DNA of 57,222 nt from JBGCDD01 sp045105075 (lineage in GTDB: Bacteria > Pseudomonadota > Alphaproteobacteria > Rhodobacterales > Rhodobacteraceae). Below are positions 43,070 through 51,429 of this stretch, piece after piece. The stretch's first letter is position 1. The number at the start of each line of letters is the position of its first letter. The stretch covers positions 1-57,222 of the forward strand of contig JBGCDD010000005.1 of assembly GCA_045105075.1 (NCBI GenBank), in the 5' to 3' direction. Under the pieces are notes generated by a model. That model was not told the origin of the DNA and made no database searches. It saw only the letters and a program-made list of their open reading frames with translations. The position numbers and the translations under genes are program-made.

Positions 43070-43285
43070 TTACAAATAAGTTGGTGGAATGGCGACGATC
43101 GCGAAACCGGAGCCAATGATACTGATCAGGCACCGCGATGGGCTCAACAGAGCGCGAAACTGTGTGCCAACGCTTGTCCAGTTTGCCGAGGCAGACGCCT
43201 GAAACGCGGCGACTTTTGCCAAAACAGCCCCTCGGCCCGCAATGACAGCCAGCCAGGCCATGCCCAGGGGGTGTTTGATCGACAT
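43070..43285 (-). CDS. possible 71-aa small membrane protein
   Basis: The open frame starts ATG at 43285 after a strong GGAGGG ribosome site and begins MSIKHPLGMAWLAVIAG with two hydrophobic stretches (about residues 8-20 and 52-66). Its stop is 8 bp before the start of the broken NTF2-like gene, which suggests co-transcription. No family was recognised. Because one neighbour is frameshifted, the small frame could itself be a degraded remnant. Confidence 0.4.
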   Translation of the reverse strand: MSIKHPLGMAWLAVIAGRGAVLAKVAAFQASASANWTSVGTQFRALLSPSRCLISIIGSGFAIVAIPPTYL

Positions 43286-43552
43286 GGGTTTTCCCTCCAA
43301 AACGATGTTGGGTGCTCAAACCCGTTTGTGGAGGTGATAATATTGCGCTCGCATGCGTCTGATAACCGGCTGATTTCCGACCGGAGCGTTCGGGTGAGGT
43401 GAACAATGAAGGACAGGTGTTGCATGGCGCGGCGCAAAACATGTGGCCAGGGCGATGAAGCCACCAAGCCCACGCCCGCCGCTGCGACGGATGTCAGAGG
43501 ACCAGATCGAGGAACGCGTAACGGTGGTGGCTTTTGGCAGCAAAAAGAGGTT

Positions 43553-43894
43553 TCACCCCGTCGCGTGCACGCCCAACAAAAGACGGCGGGGATTCCGGCC
43601 GCTCGCAGCAACGAGATAGATCAGGTAGGGCGCAAAAAACAACATCCCCAAGGGCGGAGCGAGCAGCCCCAAAGCGATACTGCCGCCCGAAAACCCACCG
43701 CGCCACGCCATCCAGATGCCCGACAAAACCAAATAAAAACTGAAATCAACATTGAACTGTCCCTGCCAGGTCAAACCCAGGATCGGCGCAAAAAATGGCG
43801 TGATAAGATCGAACCCACCGTCCGCAACAGCCGCGGCGGTAAAGGCAGCGATGATCAAAATCATCGCGATCAGCACAAAACGCAATTGGGTCAT
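43553..43894 (-). CDS. small integral membrane protein of unknown function (113 aa)
   Basis: The frame begins ATG at 43894 (MTQLRFVLIAMILIIAAF) after a GGAG ribosome site. Four hydrophobic stretches are visible, at about residues 5-25, 33-45, 52-66 and 75-97, with an Arg-rich tail (SGRNPRRLLLGVH). It resembles short integral membrane proteins with no assigned family. A longer upstream frame to 44347 is not supported by codon use or a ribosome site. It may be the first gene of a small operon that continues across about 267 bp to the 71-aa frame, with no gene seen in that gap. Confidence 0.55.
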   Translation of the reverse strand: MTQLRFVLIAMILIIAAFTAAAVADGGFDLITPFFAPILGLTWQGQFNVDFSFYLVLSGIWMAWRGGFSGGSIALGLLAPPLGMLFFAPYLIYLVAASGRNPRRLLLGVHATG

Positions 43895-44542
43895 GATGTG
43901 TCTCCATTTCTGTTTAAGGTGTTCTGCGCCGGACGCCTGGTTTGGCCGACAACAGGCAACAATATCAGCACCTTCCATCGGCGTTTTGATTGTCGTCTTT
44001 GCGGTGTTCGGGCCGCCATTTTTGACCTTTGGGTGGTGATGCCTGACGCCAGCTAACTGCCATATCGTAGCACCAGCAATTACCTTACAGGTAAGAGTTC
44101 CGTTCAAACCAAACTGCTTTTGGCATCGGCGTCTGACCTTGCCCACCGCAACGGCCATACGGTTTGCACGATAACAAAAGGACCCAACAGGACACACCAA
44201 GCGCAACGAAAAGGCCCAAACCAAAGTCGGCCGGTTGCAAAAACCGACGCGTCCAGGTGCGGTCATCCGCCAGAGTTGGCCACGTCGCGGGGCGAAAACC
44301 CCCAGCCTGTGGTTTGTGTTGCGCTGATCTTTGCCCCTCACATCCAACTCTTCGCAGTTTTGTCAGACCTTGTGGAGTTTCCCGCGCGCACCGCAATGTC
44401 GACAAAACACAAGGCTGGTGTTCTAGTATTTCAGGTGTAACTATCGTCGCAAACACGAGACTCTCGGCCAACATGAAATCAATGGCTGAAGGACAAGGCG
44501 CCGCATCCAAGGCGTAAAACGAACGATCTGGGAGGATCCAAA
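43895..44542. other. 648-bp gap upstream of tctC without a recognised gene
   Basis: No frame on either strand looked like a gene. It contains a TTACC-N5-GGTAA palindrome (see the entry at 44080). The strong GGGAGGAT at the right end is the ribosome site of tctC. The region may hold an unrecognised small RNA or the promoters of tctC and the leftward membrane-protein gene. Confidence 0.4.
44080..44094. promoter_or_regulatory. TTACC-N5-GGTAA palindrome
   Basis: TTACC (44080-44084) and GGTAA (44090-44094) are inverted around TTACA; the right half extends to CTTACAGGTAAG. It sits in the gap between the leftward membrane protein and tctC. It resembles TetR/FadR-type operators in shape, but no matching regulator is adjacent, and a 5-bp arm of this kind could occur by chance. 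Confidence 0.3.
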
Positions 44543-45529
44543 ATGAAACAGCTGAAATCGCTCAGCACCTTTGCTCTGAGTGCTGCGCTGGCGGGCGCAA
44601 GCATTCTGGCCTGGCCCATGGCCGCCGATGCAGAATATCCTGAACGTCCGCTGACGTTGATTGTGCCATGGGGCGCGGGGGGTGGAACCGACGCCACAGG
44701 ACGGATGATCGCGGGCTTGTTGCAAGACGAGCTGGGCCAGCCGGTCAACGTGGTCAATCGCACGGGCGGCAGCGGCGTGGTTGGACATTCTGCCATCGCA
44801 ACCGCCGAGCCTGACGGCTACACAATCGGCGTTGTCACAGTTGAAATCGGCATGATGCACTGGGCTGGTCTGACCGAACTGACCGGCAAAGATTACACGC
44901 CCATTGCGCTTTACAACTATGACGCGGCCGGCATTCAGGTGCGCGCGGACAGTGAGTGGGAAACCGCAGGCGATTTCATCGACGCGGTCAAAGCCAATCC
45001 GGGCAAATTCAAGGGCTCGGGCACCGGGCAAGGTGGCATTTGGCACCTCGCACTTGCGGGCATGTTGAATGACGCCGGCGCAGGTGCGGATGGCGCACCT
45101 TGGGTGCCGTCCAAAGGCGCGGCTCCGGGTCTTCAGGAGCTGGTCGCAGGCGGCGTTGACGTGGTCACAAGCTCGGTTGTCGAAGCCTCGGCCCTGATCG
45201 CAGCCGGTCGGGTGAAGTCCCTGGCCGTGATGGGCGAAGAGCGTTTGGGCGCCTTTGCAGCCGTGCCCACATTGAAAGAAGCCACCGGGTCCGATTGGCA
45301 GATGGCCGCATGGCGCGGTGTTGCGGGACCAGCCGGCATGCCTGATGAGGCAACCGCCAAGATCTCGGCTGCGCTCGAGGTGGTCTGGAACTCTGATGAA
45401 TTCCAGGAGTTCATGAAGGGCCGCGGTTTTGGCCTGGTGTGGAAACCGGGCGCCGAGTTCGCAACCTGGATGGAAAACAGCGATGCCGCTTTGGGCACCG
45501 TCATGCAAGCCGTTGGTTTGGCAAAATAA
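44543..45529 (+). CDS. tctC: TctC-type tripartite tricarboxylate transporter binding protein
   Basis: Periplasmic binding protein of the TTT family. It starts MKQLKSLSTFALSAALAGASILAWPMAADA (Sec signal, cleaved near residue 30), then YPERPLTLIVPWGAGGGTDATGRMIAGLLQDELGQPVNVVNRTGGSGVVGH, the classic BugT/TctC beginning. Strong GGGAGG ribosome site. It has 328 aa. It binds a carboxylate or similar ligand for the TctB/TctA carrier downstream; the ligand is unknown. Confidence 0.93.
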   Translation: MKQLKSLSTFALSAALAGASILAWPMAADAEYPERPLTLIVPWGAGGGTDATGRMIAGLLQDELGQPVNVVNRTGGSGVVGHSAIATAEPDGYTIGVVTVEIGMMHWAGLTELTGKDYTPIALYNYDAAGIQVRADSEWETAGDFIDAVKANPGKFKGSGTGQGGIWHLALAGMLNDAGAGADGAPWVPSKGAAPGLQELVAGGVDVVTSSVVEASALIAAGRVKSLAVMGEERLGAFAAVPTLKEATGSDWQMAAWRGVAGPAGMPDEATAKISAALEVVWNSDEFQEFMKGRGFGLVWKPGAEFATWMENSDAALGTVMQAVGLAK

Positions 45530-45547
45530 TCCAAAACACGACGGGAA

Positions 45548-45585
45548 CCGGGGCGGCTTTGCTCTGGTCCCTGTTACGGCCCCGG
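45548..45585 (+). terminator. intercistronic hairpin after tctC
   Basis: CCGGGGC (45548-45554) and GCCCCGG (45579-45585) form a perfect 7-bp stem with a 24-base loop between the tctC stop and the tctB start. No T tract follows. As with the two ABC binding-protein genes in the window, it probably lets the binding protein be made in excess over the membrane subunits. Confidence 0.5.
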
Positions 45586-45612
45586 ACCCAGCTGATCTGA
45601 TGGGAGAGAAAC

Positions 45613-46086
45613 ATGCGTTTTAACAACGTCGTGCCTGGCGCTCTTTTGATCTTGTTCGCCTTGGCCGAGATCGCCTACGCCATGTCCTTCCCGCGCCTGC
45701 ATGGGCAAAACTATGGTCCCGACCTGTTTCCGACACTGATCGGCATTGGTTTGATGGTGTGCGGCATAATCCTGATTTTTCAGGGCTTGCCCCAGCGCGC
45801 GACGGTGCCGATGGTCACCATTGGCGATTGGGCCCAGGACAAAGGCAATGTGATCAACGTCATTGCGCTTTTGGGCTCGGTCCTGTTTTACGTTTTGGCA
45901 TCCAAAGCGCTGGGGTTCATCCCGACCTCTTTGCTGATCCTCACGCTGTTGCTGATCCGGTTTGGGTCGGGTTGGATCACCAGCATCGTTGTCGCGGTCG
46001 TCACCACGTTTGTCATCCACACCCTGTTTGCCAAGCTGCTTTTGGTACCGCTTCCCTGGGGCATCCTTTTGCCCGTTGCCTGGTAG
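45613..46086 (+). CDS. tctB: TctB-type small membrane subunit
   Basis: Small integral membrane protein of 157 aa with four hydrophobic helices, beginning VVPGALLILFALAEIAYA, then SFPRLHGQNYGPDLFPTLIGIGL, the loop typical of TctB. GGGAGAG precedes the ATG. It lies between tctC and tctA, 9 bp before the latter. It couples with TctA in the cytoplasmic membrane. Confidence 0.9.
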   Translation: MRFNNVVPGALLILFALAEIAYAMSFPRLHGQNYGPDLFPTLIGIGLMVCGIILIFQGLPQRATVPMVTIGDWAQDKGNVINVIALLGSVLFYVLASKALGFIPTSLLILTLLLIRFGSGWITSIVVAVVTTFVIHTLFAKLLLVPLPWGILLPVAW

Positions 46087-46095
46087 GCCCGCGCT

Positions 46096-47589
46096 ATGGA
46101 GGTGTTGCAAAAATCTTTCTATCTGATCGCCGACCCACAGACCTTGGGCGTGATGCTGCTGGCGGCGGTTTTTGGATTGTTTGTTGGCGCAATCCCCGGA
46201 CTGACGGCGACAATGGCAACAGCCCTGTTGATTCCGTTCACGTTTTTCATGGACCCGGTGCCGGCCATTGCAGCCATCGTAACAACCGTCGCAACAGCGA
46301 TTTTTGCAGGCGACATACCCGGCGCATTGCTGCGCATCCCCGGCACGCCTGCGTCGGCCGCATATTGCGATGAAACCTATGCGATGACGAAAAAAGGCAT
46401 GGCCGAGCGCGCGCTTGGCATTGCCTTGGTCACTTCGGTTATTGGTGGCCTGACAGGCAGCATTGTTTTGTCCCTCAGCGCCCCCAGACTGGCCGAGTTT
46501 GCCTTGCAGTTTTCGTCCTTTGAGTATTTCTGGCTGGCCTGTCTTGGATTGTCCTGCGCGGTTATCATCTCGACCGGTTCGACCCTAAAGGGCTTTGTGT
46601 CGCTGTTCATTGGTCTTTTCATTGCAACAATTGGCATTGACGGCACCGCAGGGCATCCGCGATTTACCTTTGGCAGTGTCGAGCTGATGGGCGGCGTCAG
46701 CTTTATTCCCGCGATGATCGGCATGTTCGCGATATCCGAGGTGCTGCGCTATGCAGCGTCCAACCGCACCGTGCTTGAGGTGCCACCACAGCCAGCGGGC
46801 CGGGTCTTTGCCGGGCTTGGGGCGACGCTGAAGACGTACAAATTCAATGTCGCGCGCGGCTCTGCGATTGGCGCGGTGGTGGGGGTTTTGCCCGGCGCTG
46901 GCGCCGATATCGCCGCGTGGATTGCCTATGCCGTGTCCAAAAAACGCTCCAAAGAACCCGAAAAATTCGGCACCGGCCACCCCGAGGGTTTGGTCGATGC
47001 GGGCTCGGCCAACAACGCAAGCCTGGCCGGCGCCTGGGTGCCAGCCATTGTGTTCGGCATCCCAGGCGACTCGATAACCGCGATCGTTATTGGCGTGCTT
47101 TACATGAAGGGGATGAACCCCGGCCCGATGGTGTTCATTATGAACCCCGAACTGATCTATGCGGTTTTCATCGCCTTTTTCCTGGCCAATCTGGCCCTGT
47201 TGCCGCTTGGATTTGGCGCGATAAAACTGTCCCGCCACATTCTGCGCATTCCACGGCGTGTCTTGATGCCGATCATCCTGATATTCTGTATGGTCGGCGC
47301 GTTTGCGATCAACAACACGGTCTTTGGCATCACAGTGATGCTGATCCTCGGGATCTTGGCTTACCTGATGGAAGAAAACGGCTTTCCGGTCGCGCCGGCC
47401 ATTTTGGGCATCGTGCTGGGCAACATGGTCGAAGACAATTTCATGGCCTCGATGATCAAAGCCGATGGCGACCCACTTGGGTTTTTCTCTCGTCCAATTG
47501 CCGCAACTTTGGGTCTCATCACAATCGCGCTGTGGCTTGCCCCGTTGGTTGCGATGGTGATACGGCGAAGGACAAGCAGGAGCACGTGA
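46096..47589 (+). CDS. tctA: TctA-type large permease
   Basis: Permease of the TTT family, 497 aa with about 11-12 hydrophobic helices. Signatures are the N-terminal FGLFVGAIPGLTATMATALLIPFTF and AGDIPGALLRIPGTPASA, a duplicated glycine-rich VLPGAGADIAAWIAY, and AGAWVPAIVFGIPGDSIT. The stop codon shares a base with the next start. It imports the ligand bound by TctC. Confidence 0.95.
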   Translation: MEVLQKSFYLIADPQTLGVMLLAAVFGLFVGAIPGLTATMATALLIPFTFFMDPVPAIAAIVTTVATAIFAGDIPGALLRIPGTPASAAYCDETYAMTKKGMAERALGIALVTSVIGGLTGSIVLSLSAPRLAEFALQFSSFEYFWLACLGLSCAVIISTGSTLKGFVSLFIGLFIATIGIDGTAGHPRFTFGSVELMGGVSFIPAMIGMFAISEVLRYAASNRTVLEVPPQPAGRVFAGLGATLKTYKFNVARGSAIGAVVGVLPGAGADIAAWIAYAVSKKRSKEPEKFGTGHPEGLVDAGSANNASLAGAWVPAIVFGIPGDSITAIVIGVLYMKGMNPGPMVFIMNPELIYAVFIAFFLANLALLPLGFGAIKLSRHILRIPRRVLMPIILIFCMVGAFAINNTVFGITVMLILGILAYLMEENGFPVAPAILGIVLGNMVEDNFMASMIKADGDPLGFFSRPIAATLGLITIALWLAPLVAMVIRRRTSRST

Positions 47590-48014
47590 TGCTGACACTG
47601 ACACGACTGGACATAGACGACGCACAGGTGCTGATTGCCGGCGCGCGTGCCAAGGCCCAAGACATCGGCGTGCCCATGTGCATCGCGATCACCGACGAAA
47701 GCGGCAACCTGATCGCGTTTGAACGTATGGACGGCGGCAAGATCACCAGCATCACGCTGGCCATCGACAAGAGCTTTACCGCGACGGGCATCCAAAAGGG
47801 CACCCATGTGTTGGGCGAAGTCAATCAGCCCGGCAAGCCAGCGCATGGGATTTCCTCGACTTTGGGCGGGCGCATGGTGGCGGTGGCGGGCGGCCTGCCT
47901 GTGGTGTCCAAAGGCGACGTGGTTGGCGGCATCGGCGTCAGTTCCGGCTCTCCGGCGCAGGACCTTGAGGTCGCCGAGGCCGGCGTTCAGGCGTTTTCCC
48001 AAGCCCAAAGTTAA
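47589..48014 (+). CDS. GlcG/HbpS-type protein (DUF336)
   Basis: Small 141-aa protein with the HbpS/GlcG fold: VPMCIAITDESGNLIAFERMDGG, AIDKSFTATG, and VVGGIGVSSGSPAQDLEVA, the diagnostic SGG/GSSGSP-type loop. Members bind heme or cobalamin-like ligands or small metabolites, and the group is often linked with glycolate or dicarboxylate genes. It starts with the overlapping TGATG of tctA, so it is part of the tct operon. Its substrate, and whether it is an enzyme or a ligand-binding accessory, is unknown. Confidence 0.85.
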   Translation: MLTLTRLDIDDAQVLIAGARAKAQDIGVPMCIAITDESGNLIAFERMDGGKITSITLAIDKSFTATGIQKGTHVLGEVNQPGKPAHGISSTLGGRMVAVAGGLPVVSKGDVVGGIGVSSGSPAQDLEVAEAGVQAFSQAQS

Positions 48015-48126
48015 CCCAAACGCTCCGGCGTCAAGGACACGGCGACATTTCAATAAATCGGGCTTGGTCCGGGCGACGGGTCACACCCAATTCGCCTTTT
48101 GCAAGACCGCGCGCAAAGGCGGGCGT

Positions 48127-48963
48127 TCAGGATTGCGGATTTGCGTTTTGCATGGCCCGGATCATACGGGCGTTTTCCAGCGCAATCACACTTTGGGCGG
48201 CAAACATTTGTGCAAGCCGGGTGGTATCGTCGGAAAACGGGCGCACAGTTTGGCGATAGATCGTAAACGCTCCAACCAATGTTTCACCAGCCAGCATCGG
48301 GATGGCCACAAATGAACGGGCCCCGCCGAGATCTGCGGTGGCATGGCGCAACGGATCTCTGGTCTGGTAAATATCCTCGGATTTGACGTCGATGATATTG
48401 ATCACTTTTCGCAACTCATTCATCCGCCCAAGACCTGTGCGCGCGCTGACGCCAAACACGCCCTGATCGTCCAGCCATGTTTTGAACGGTTGCGGAATTC
48501 CCAAAGAATAGTTGGCAAAAAACGCACCATTCTGGCGGTATTCGAACAGGATCCCAAATTCGGCATCACACAGCTCAAGCGCGTAGCTGAGGATCAGAGG
48601 CATCACAGCATCCAGGTCACCCTGCCCCGCGCTGATGATCCGCAACACTTCGCTCAGAGCTTTTTCGCGGCTGATTGCTTCTTCCAGGCTCAGCGCCAGT
48701 TCTGAAACCACCGACGCCATTTCAGACTGGCTGCGGGGCTGTGCTGTCTTGCCCCCCAAATGGGTTGCCAGCTCCAGTTTTGAGGACACTCCCAGCTTTC
48801 GATAGATCGTCGCCAGATGCGTGCGCACGGTCGAGGGCGCAATGCACAATGTGTCGGCGATCTTTTGATAGGTCGCCCCGCCCGCATAAGACTGTGCGAT
48901 CTGCAATTCCCGTGGGCTGAGATCGATCTGTTCTGACACGATAAAGCTCCGCTGATACATCAT
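48127..48963 (-). CDS. LuxR-type HTH regulator with C-terminal GAF domain
   Basis: The N-terminal HTH is at about residues 12-70 (DLSPRELQIAQSYAGGATYQKIADTLCIAPSTVRTHLATIYRKLGVSSK), i.e. the LuxR/NarL DNA-binding domain placed first. It is followed by a short helical linker (about 80-115) and a GAF domain (about 120-270; DAEFGILFEYRQNG; FVAIPMLAGETLVGAFTIYRQ; AQSVIALENARMIRAM). The usual order is the reverse. The start may be ATG 48963, ATG 48960 or a GTG further in. It is convergent with the tct operon and divergent (161 bp) from the NTF2-like gene. It is a good candidate regulator of one of these; the ligand is unknown. Confidence 0.88.
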   Translation of the reverse strand: MMYQRSFIVSEQIDLSPRELQIAQSYAGGATYQKIADTLCIAPSTVRTHLATIYRKLGVSSKLELATHLGGKTAQPRSQSEMASVVSELALSLEEAISREKALSEVLRIISAGQGDLDAVMPLILSYALELCDAEFGILFEYRQNGAFFANYSLGIPQPFKTWLDDQGVFGVSARTGLGRMNELRKVINIIDVKSEDIYQTRDPLRHATADLGGARSFVAIPMLAGETLVGAFTIYRQTVRPFSDDTTRLAQMFAAQSVIALENARMIRAMQNANPQS

Positions 48964-49124
48964 CTGGTTTCAGTGTGGGCACCCAAAGCGAACCGCGCAA
49001 TCCCGCAAATGCAGTAGACAGAGTACAGCATGCAAAACGACCGTTTTGATGCAATTGCAGGATATTCAGGCTGCGGGTTTGTGCACTAAGCTGCCCCCTC
49101 AGATCATCAAAATGGAGACCAGAA

Positions 49125-49538
49125 ATGTCACATTACGAAACCGCACAGTTGTTTTTTGATGCCTGCGAAACCGGCAAAGGCTGGGAGGCGTGCCACCAAT
49201 GGTGCAGCCAAGACGCAACCTTTTCCTGTCAGGCCGATGCACTGGGCGAAATCAAAACACTGGCGGCCTATGCCGATTGGATGAAGGGCCTGCTTACGCC
49301 GGTTCCCGACGGGCGCTATGTGCTGACGGCTTTTGCCTGGGACGCCGCCCGCAGCACCGCCGTGGCGTCGGCCGAATTTCACGGCACCCAAACAGGTGAA
49401 GGCGGGCCAGTTGCACCAACCGGAAAATCGGTGGTCTCTGACTATGCCTATGTCATGCGATTTGATGGCGACAAAATCGTGCACATGACCAAAATCTGGA
49501 ATGACGTTCACGCTCTGCGCGGACTTGGTTGGGCGTAA
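49125..49538 (+). CDS. NTF2/SnoaL-like protein (137 aa)
   Basis: Cone-fold protein of the SnoaL/NTF2 superfamily: YETAQLFFDACETGKGWEACHQWCSQDATFSCQADAL at the start and SDYAYVMRFDGDKIVHMTKIWND at the end. It is cytoplasmic and may be an enzyme or a ligand-binding protein. The stop TAA shares its last base with the start of the MFS gene (TAATG), so the two are co-transcribed. Confidence 0.85.
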   Translation: MSHYETAQLFFDACETGKGWEACHQWCSQDATFSCQADALGEIKTLAAYADWMKGLLTPVPDGRYVLTAFAWDAARSTAVASAEFHGTQTGEGGPVAPTGKSVVSDYAYVMRFDGDKIVHMTKIWNDVHALRGLGWA

Positions 49539-50710
49539 TGCGCTGGCGCATCCTCGCGCTGCTTTTTCTGGCCCGCATCGGACTTGGGTTTCAGTTTCAA
49601 ACGGTGGCATCCGTGGGCGACGATCTGGTCGTCGCCTTCGGGCTTGACTATGCGGGGATCGGGGTTCTGATTGGCCTGTTCATGGCGCCCGGACTGGTTC
49701 TGGCGCTGCCTGCGGGCTATTGGGGGCGCTACGTTTCGGACCGCTTGATGGTGGTGCTGGGATTGGGTGCGCTGGCTCTGGGCGGAGTTCTGTCCGGTGT
49801 TGCAACCGACAGCTGGATGATTGGGCTGGGCCGTGCACTTGCCGGCGTCGGATTTCTGTTCACGACACTTTACTTTACCAAAATGGTTGCGGATTGGTTT
49901 GAGGGGCGCGAAATCGCCACCGCCATGAGCATTCTTGTCATGAGCTGGCCCTTCGGGATCGCCATGGGCCAGGTCGGTCATGCCTGGCTTGCCCAAAATT
50001 ATGGCTGGCAGTCCCCGTTTCTGGCCGCCTCTGCCTATTGTCTGGTGGCGGCTCTGGGGGTTTTCGTGATGTATCAGACGCCTCATGACGTGCCGCCCGC
50101 AAAAGGCGCATCGACACCATCGTTAACCAGTCAGGAGTGGCGTCTGGTTTTCTGCGCGGCAACAGCGTGGGGCGTGTTCAATGCCGCCTATGTCACCTAT
50201 CTTTCGTTTGGGCCAAAACTGCTCGAGGGCCTTGGACACTCTGCCATCGCGGCCGCTGGTATCATCAGCATCGGCAGTTGGCTCATGATCGTGTCAGGTG
50301 CAGCCTGTGGCCAGATCGTGGATCGTTTTGGGGGGCGGACTGTCGTTTTGAGCATCTGCATGGGCGGTGCGATCACCGCGCTTTTGCTTTTGGGTCGGCC
50401 CGGAGCCGGATATGGTGCCAGCCTGCTGTTCGGCCTGATTGGAATGGCCCCTGCCGGGGTGATCATGGCAATGGCCGGACAGGCCCTGCGACCCGCGGTT
50501 CGCGCCTTTGGCATGGGTGTTTTCTTTACCATCTACTACGCCATTATGCTGATCACACCGCCTGTGGCCGGTGCGCTTTTGGATGCAACGGGCGACGTAC
50601 AAGGCCCGATATGGCTTGCCATCGTCTTGTTTGCCTGTGTCGTTCCACTTGGGGTCGCGTTTCAGCACTATAAATCCACGCCTCTTGCAGGCCAGGACAC
50701 GAAAGTCTGA
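49538..50710 (+). CDS. MFS transporter (390 aa)
   Basis: Twelve-helix major-facilitator protein. The motif-A-like loop is visible between helices 2 and 3 (AGYWGRYVSDRLMVVLG), with a second copy between helices 8 and 9 (GQIVDRFGGRTVVLS). The ATG at 49538 overlaps the previous stop by one base; no signal peptide is expected. It lies 2 bp before the DUF1185 gene, so it is probably co-transcribed with both neighbours. The substrate is unknown; a metabolite handled by the NTF2-like and DUF1185 proteins is a plausible cargo. Confidence 0.9.
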   Translation: MRWRILALLFLARIGLGFQFQTVASVGDDLVVAFGLDYAGIGVLIGLFMAPGLVLALPAGYWGRYVSDRLMVVLGLGALALGGVLSGVATDSWMIGLGRALAGVGFLFTTLYFTKMVADWFEGREIATAMSILVMSWPFGIAMGQVGHAWLAQNYGWQSPFLAASAYCLVAALGVFVMYQTPHDVPPAKGASTPSLTSQEWRLVFCAATAWGVFNAAYVTYLSFGPKLLEGLGHSAIAAAGIISIGSWLMIVSGAACGQIVDRFGGRTVVLSICMGGAITALLLLGRPGAGYGASLLFGLIGMAPAGVIMAMAGQALRPAVRAFGMGVFFTIYYAIMLITPPVAGALLDATGDVQGPIWLAIVLFACVVPLGVAFQHYKSTPLAGQDTKV

Positions 50711-50712
50711 TC

Positions 50713-51258
50713 ATGGATATCCGCAAAACGATTTTCATTAGGGAAATCATCACTGGCGATGAAATGGGCAAGCCCTGTGATCCGATCATCCGCGTCGCCG
50801 CGATGGCGGTCTTGCGCAACCCCTTTGCCGGGATCGATCAACAGGATCTTTCAGCGCTGTTTGAGCTGAGCGCCGGGCTTGGTCAATCACTCGCGACAGA
50901 GCTTGTGAACATGCTTGGCGCGCCGCCCGTGTGCTATGGCAAAGCCGCACTGGTCGGGTCTGCGGGCGCGATGGAGCATGGCGCCGCCGTGCTGCACCCG
51001 GCGCTTGGCAAACCCGTGCGCGCCGCCATTGGCGGTGGCAAATCCCTGATGCCCTCTAACCACAAGGTCGCCCTGTTGGGAGGGTGCATTGATCTGCCGC
51101 TGGGGCACAAGGATGAGCCCTGGTCATTTGATCACATCGACACGATGACCCTGTCCGTGCCCGACGCCCCGCGCGCAGACGAAATCGTGCTTTGCATCGG
51201 TTTGTCGGACGGGACGCGGGCACATCCAAGGGTGACTAAAGGTCCAAGCCCGTCGTAG
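50713..51258 (+). CDS. DUF1185 / amino acid synthesis family protein
   Basis: The 181-aa protein contains KTIFIREIITGDEMGKPCDPIIRVAAMAVLRNPFAG, CYGKAALVGSAGAMEHGAAVLHPALGKPVRAAIGGGKSLMPSNHK and a short hydrophobic C-terminal part. These are recognisable from PF06684 (DUF1185, amino acid synthesis). Function in the family is poorly defined. It follows the MFS gene by 2 bp and may process the transported compound. Confidence 0.85.
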   Translation: MDIRKTIFIREIITGDEMGKPCDPIIRVAAMAVLRNPFAGIDQQDLSALFELSAGLGQSLATELVNMLGAPPVCYGKAALVGSAGAMEHGAAVLHPALGKPVRAAIGGGKSLMPSNHKVALLGGCIDLPLGHKDEPWSFDHIDTMTLSVPDAPRADEIVLCIGLSDGTRAHPRVTKGPSPS

Positions 51259-51429
51259 GAGCCGCGAATGTTCCCGCAAGGCTCTTCCGAAAGGGCCACA
51301 GGTCGATCCATTCATCGACCCGAGCCGCCAAGCCGCTCTTGATTTACCCGGCAGCACTTGCAAGGTGCGTTGAGCGGCGCGCCGGCGCTTGGCACCCCAT
51401 TGCTCCAGTTTGCGACAAAGGCCCATCCC

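Noticed and set aside
46585..47625. Minus-strand frame of 346 codons opposite tctA.
   Set aside because: The plus-strand frame shows full TctA signatures. The other is a GC-rich antisense shadow with His/Arg-rich composition.
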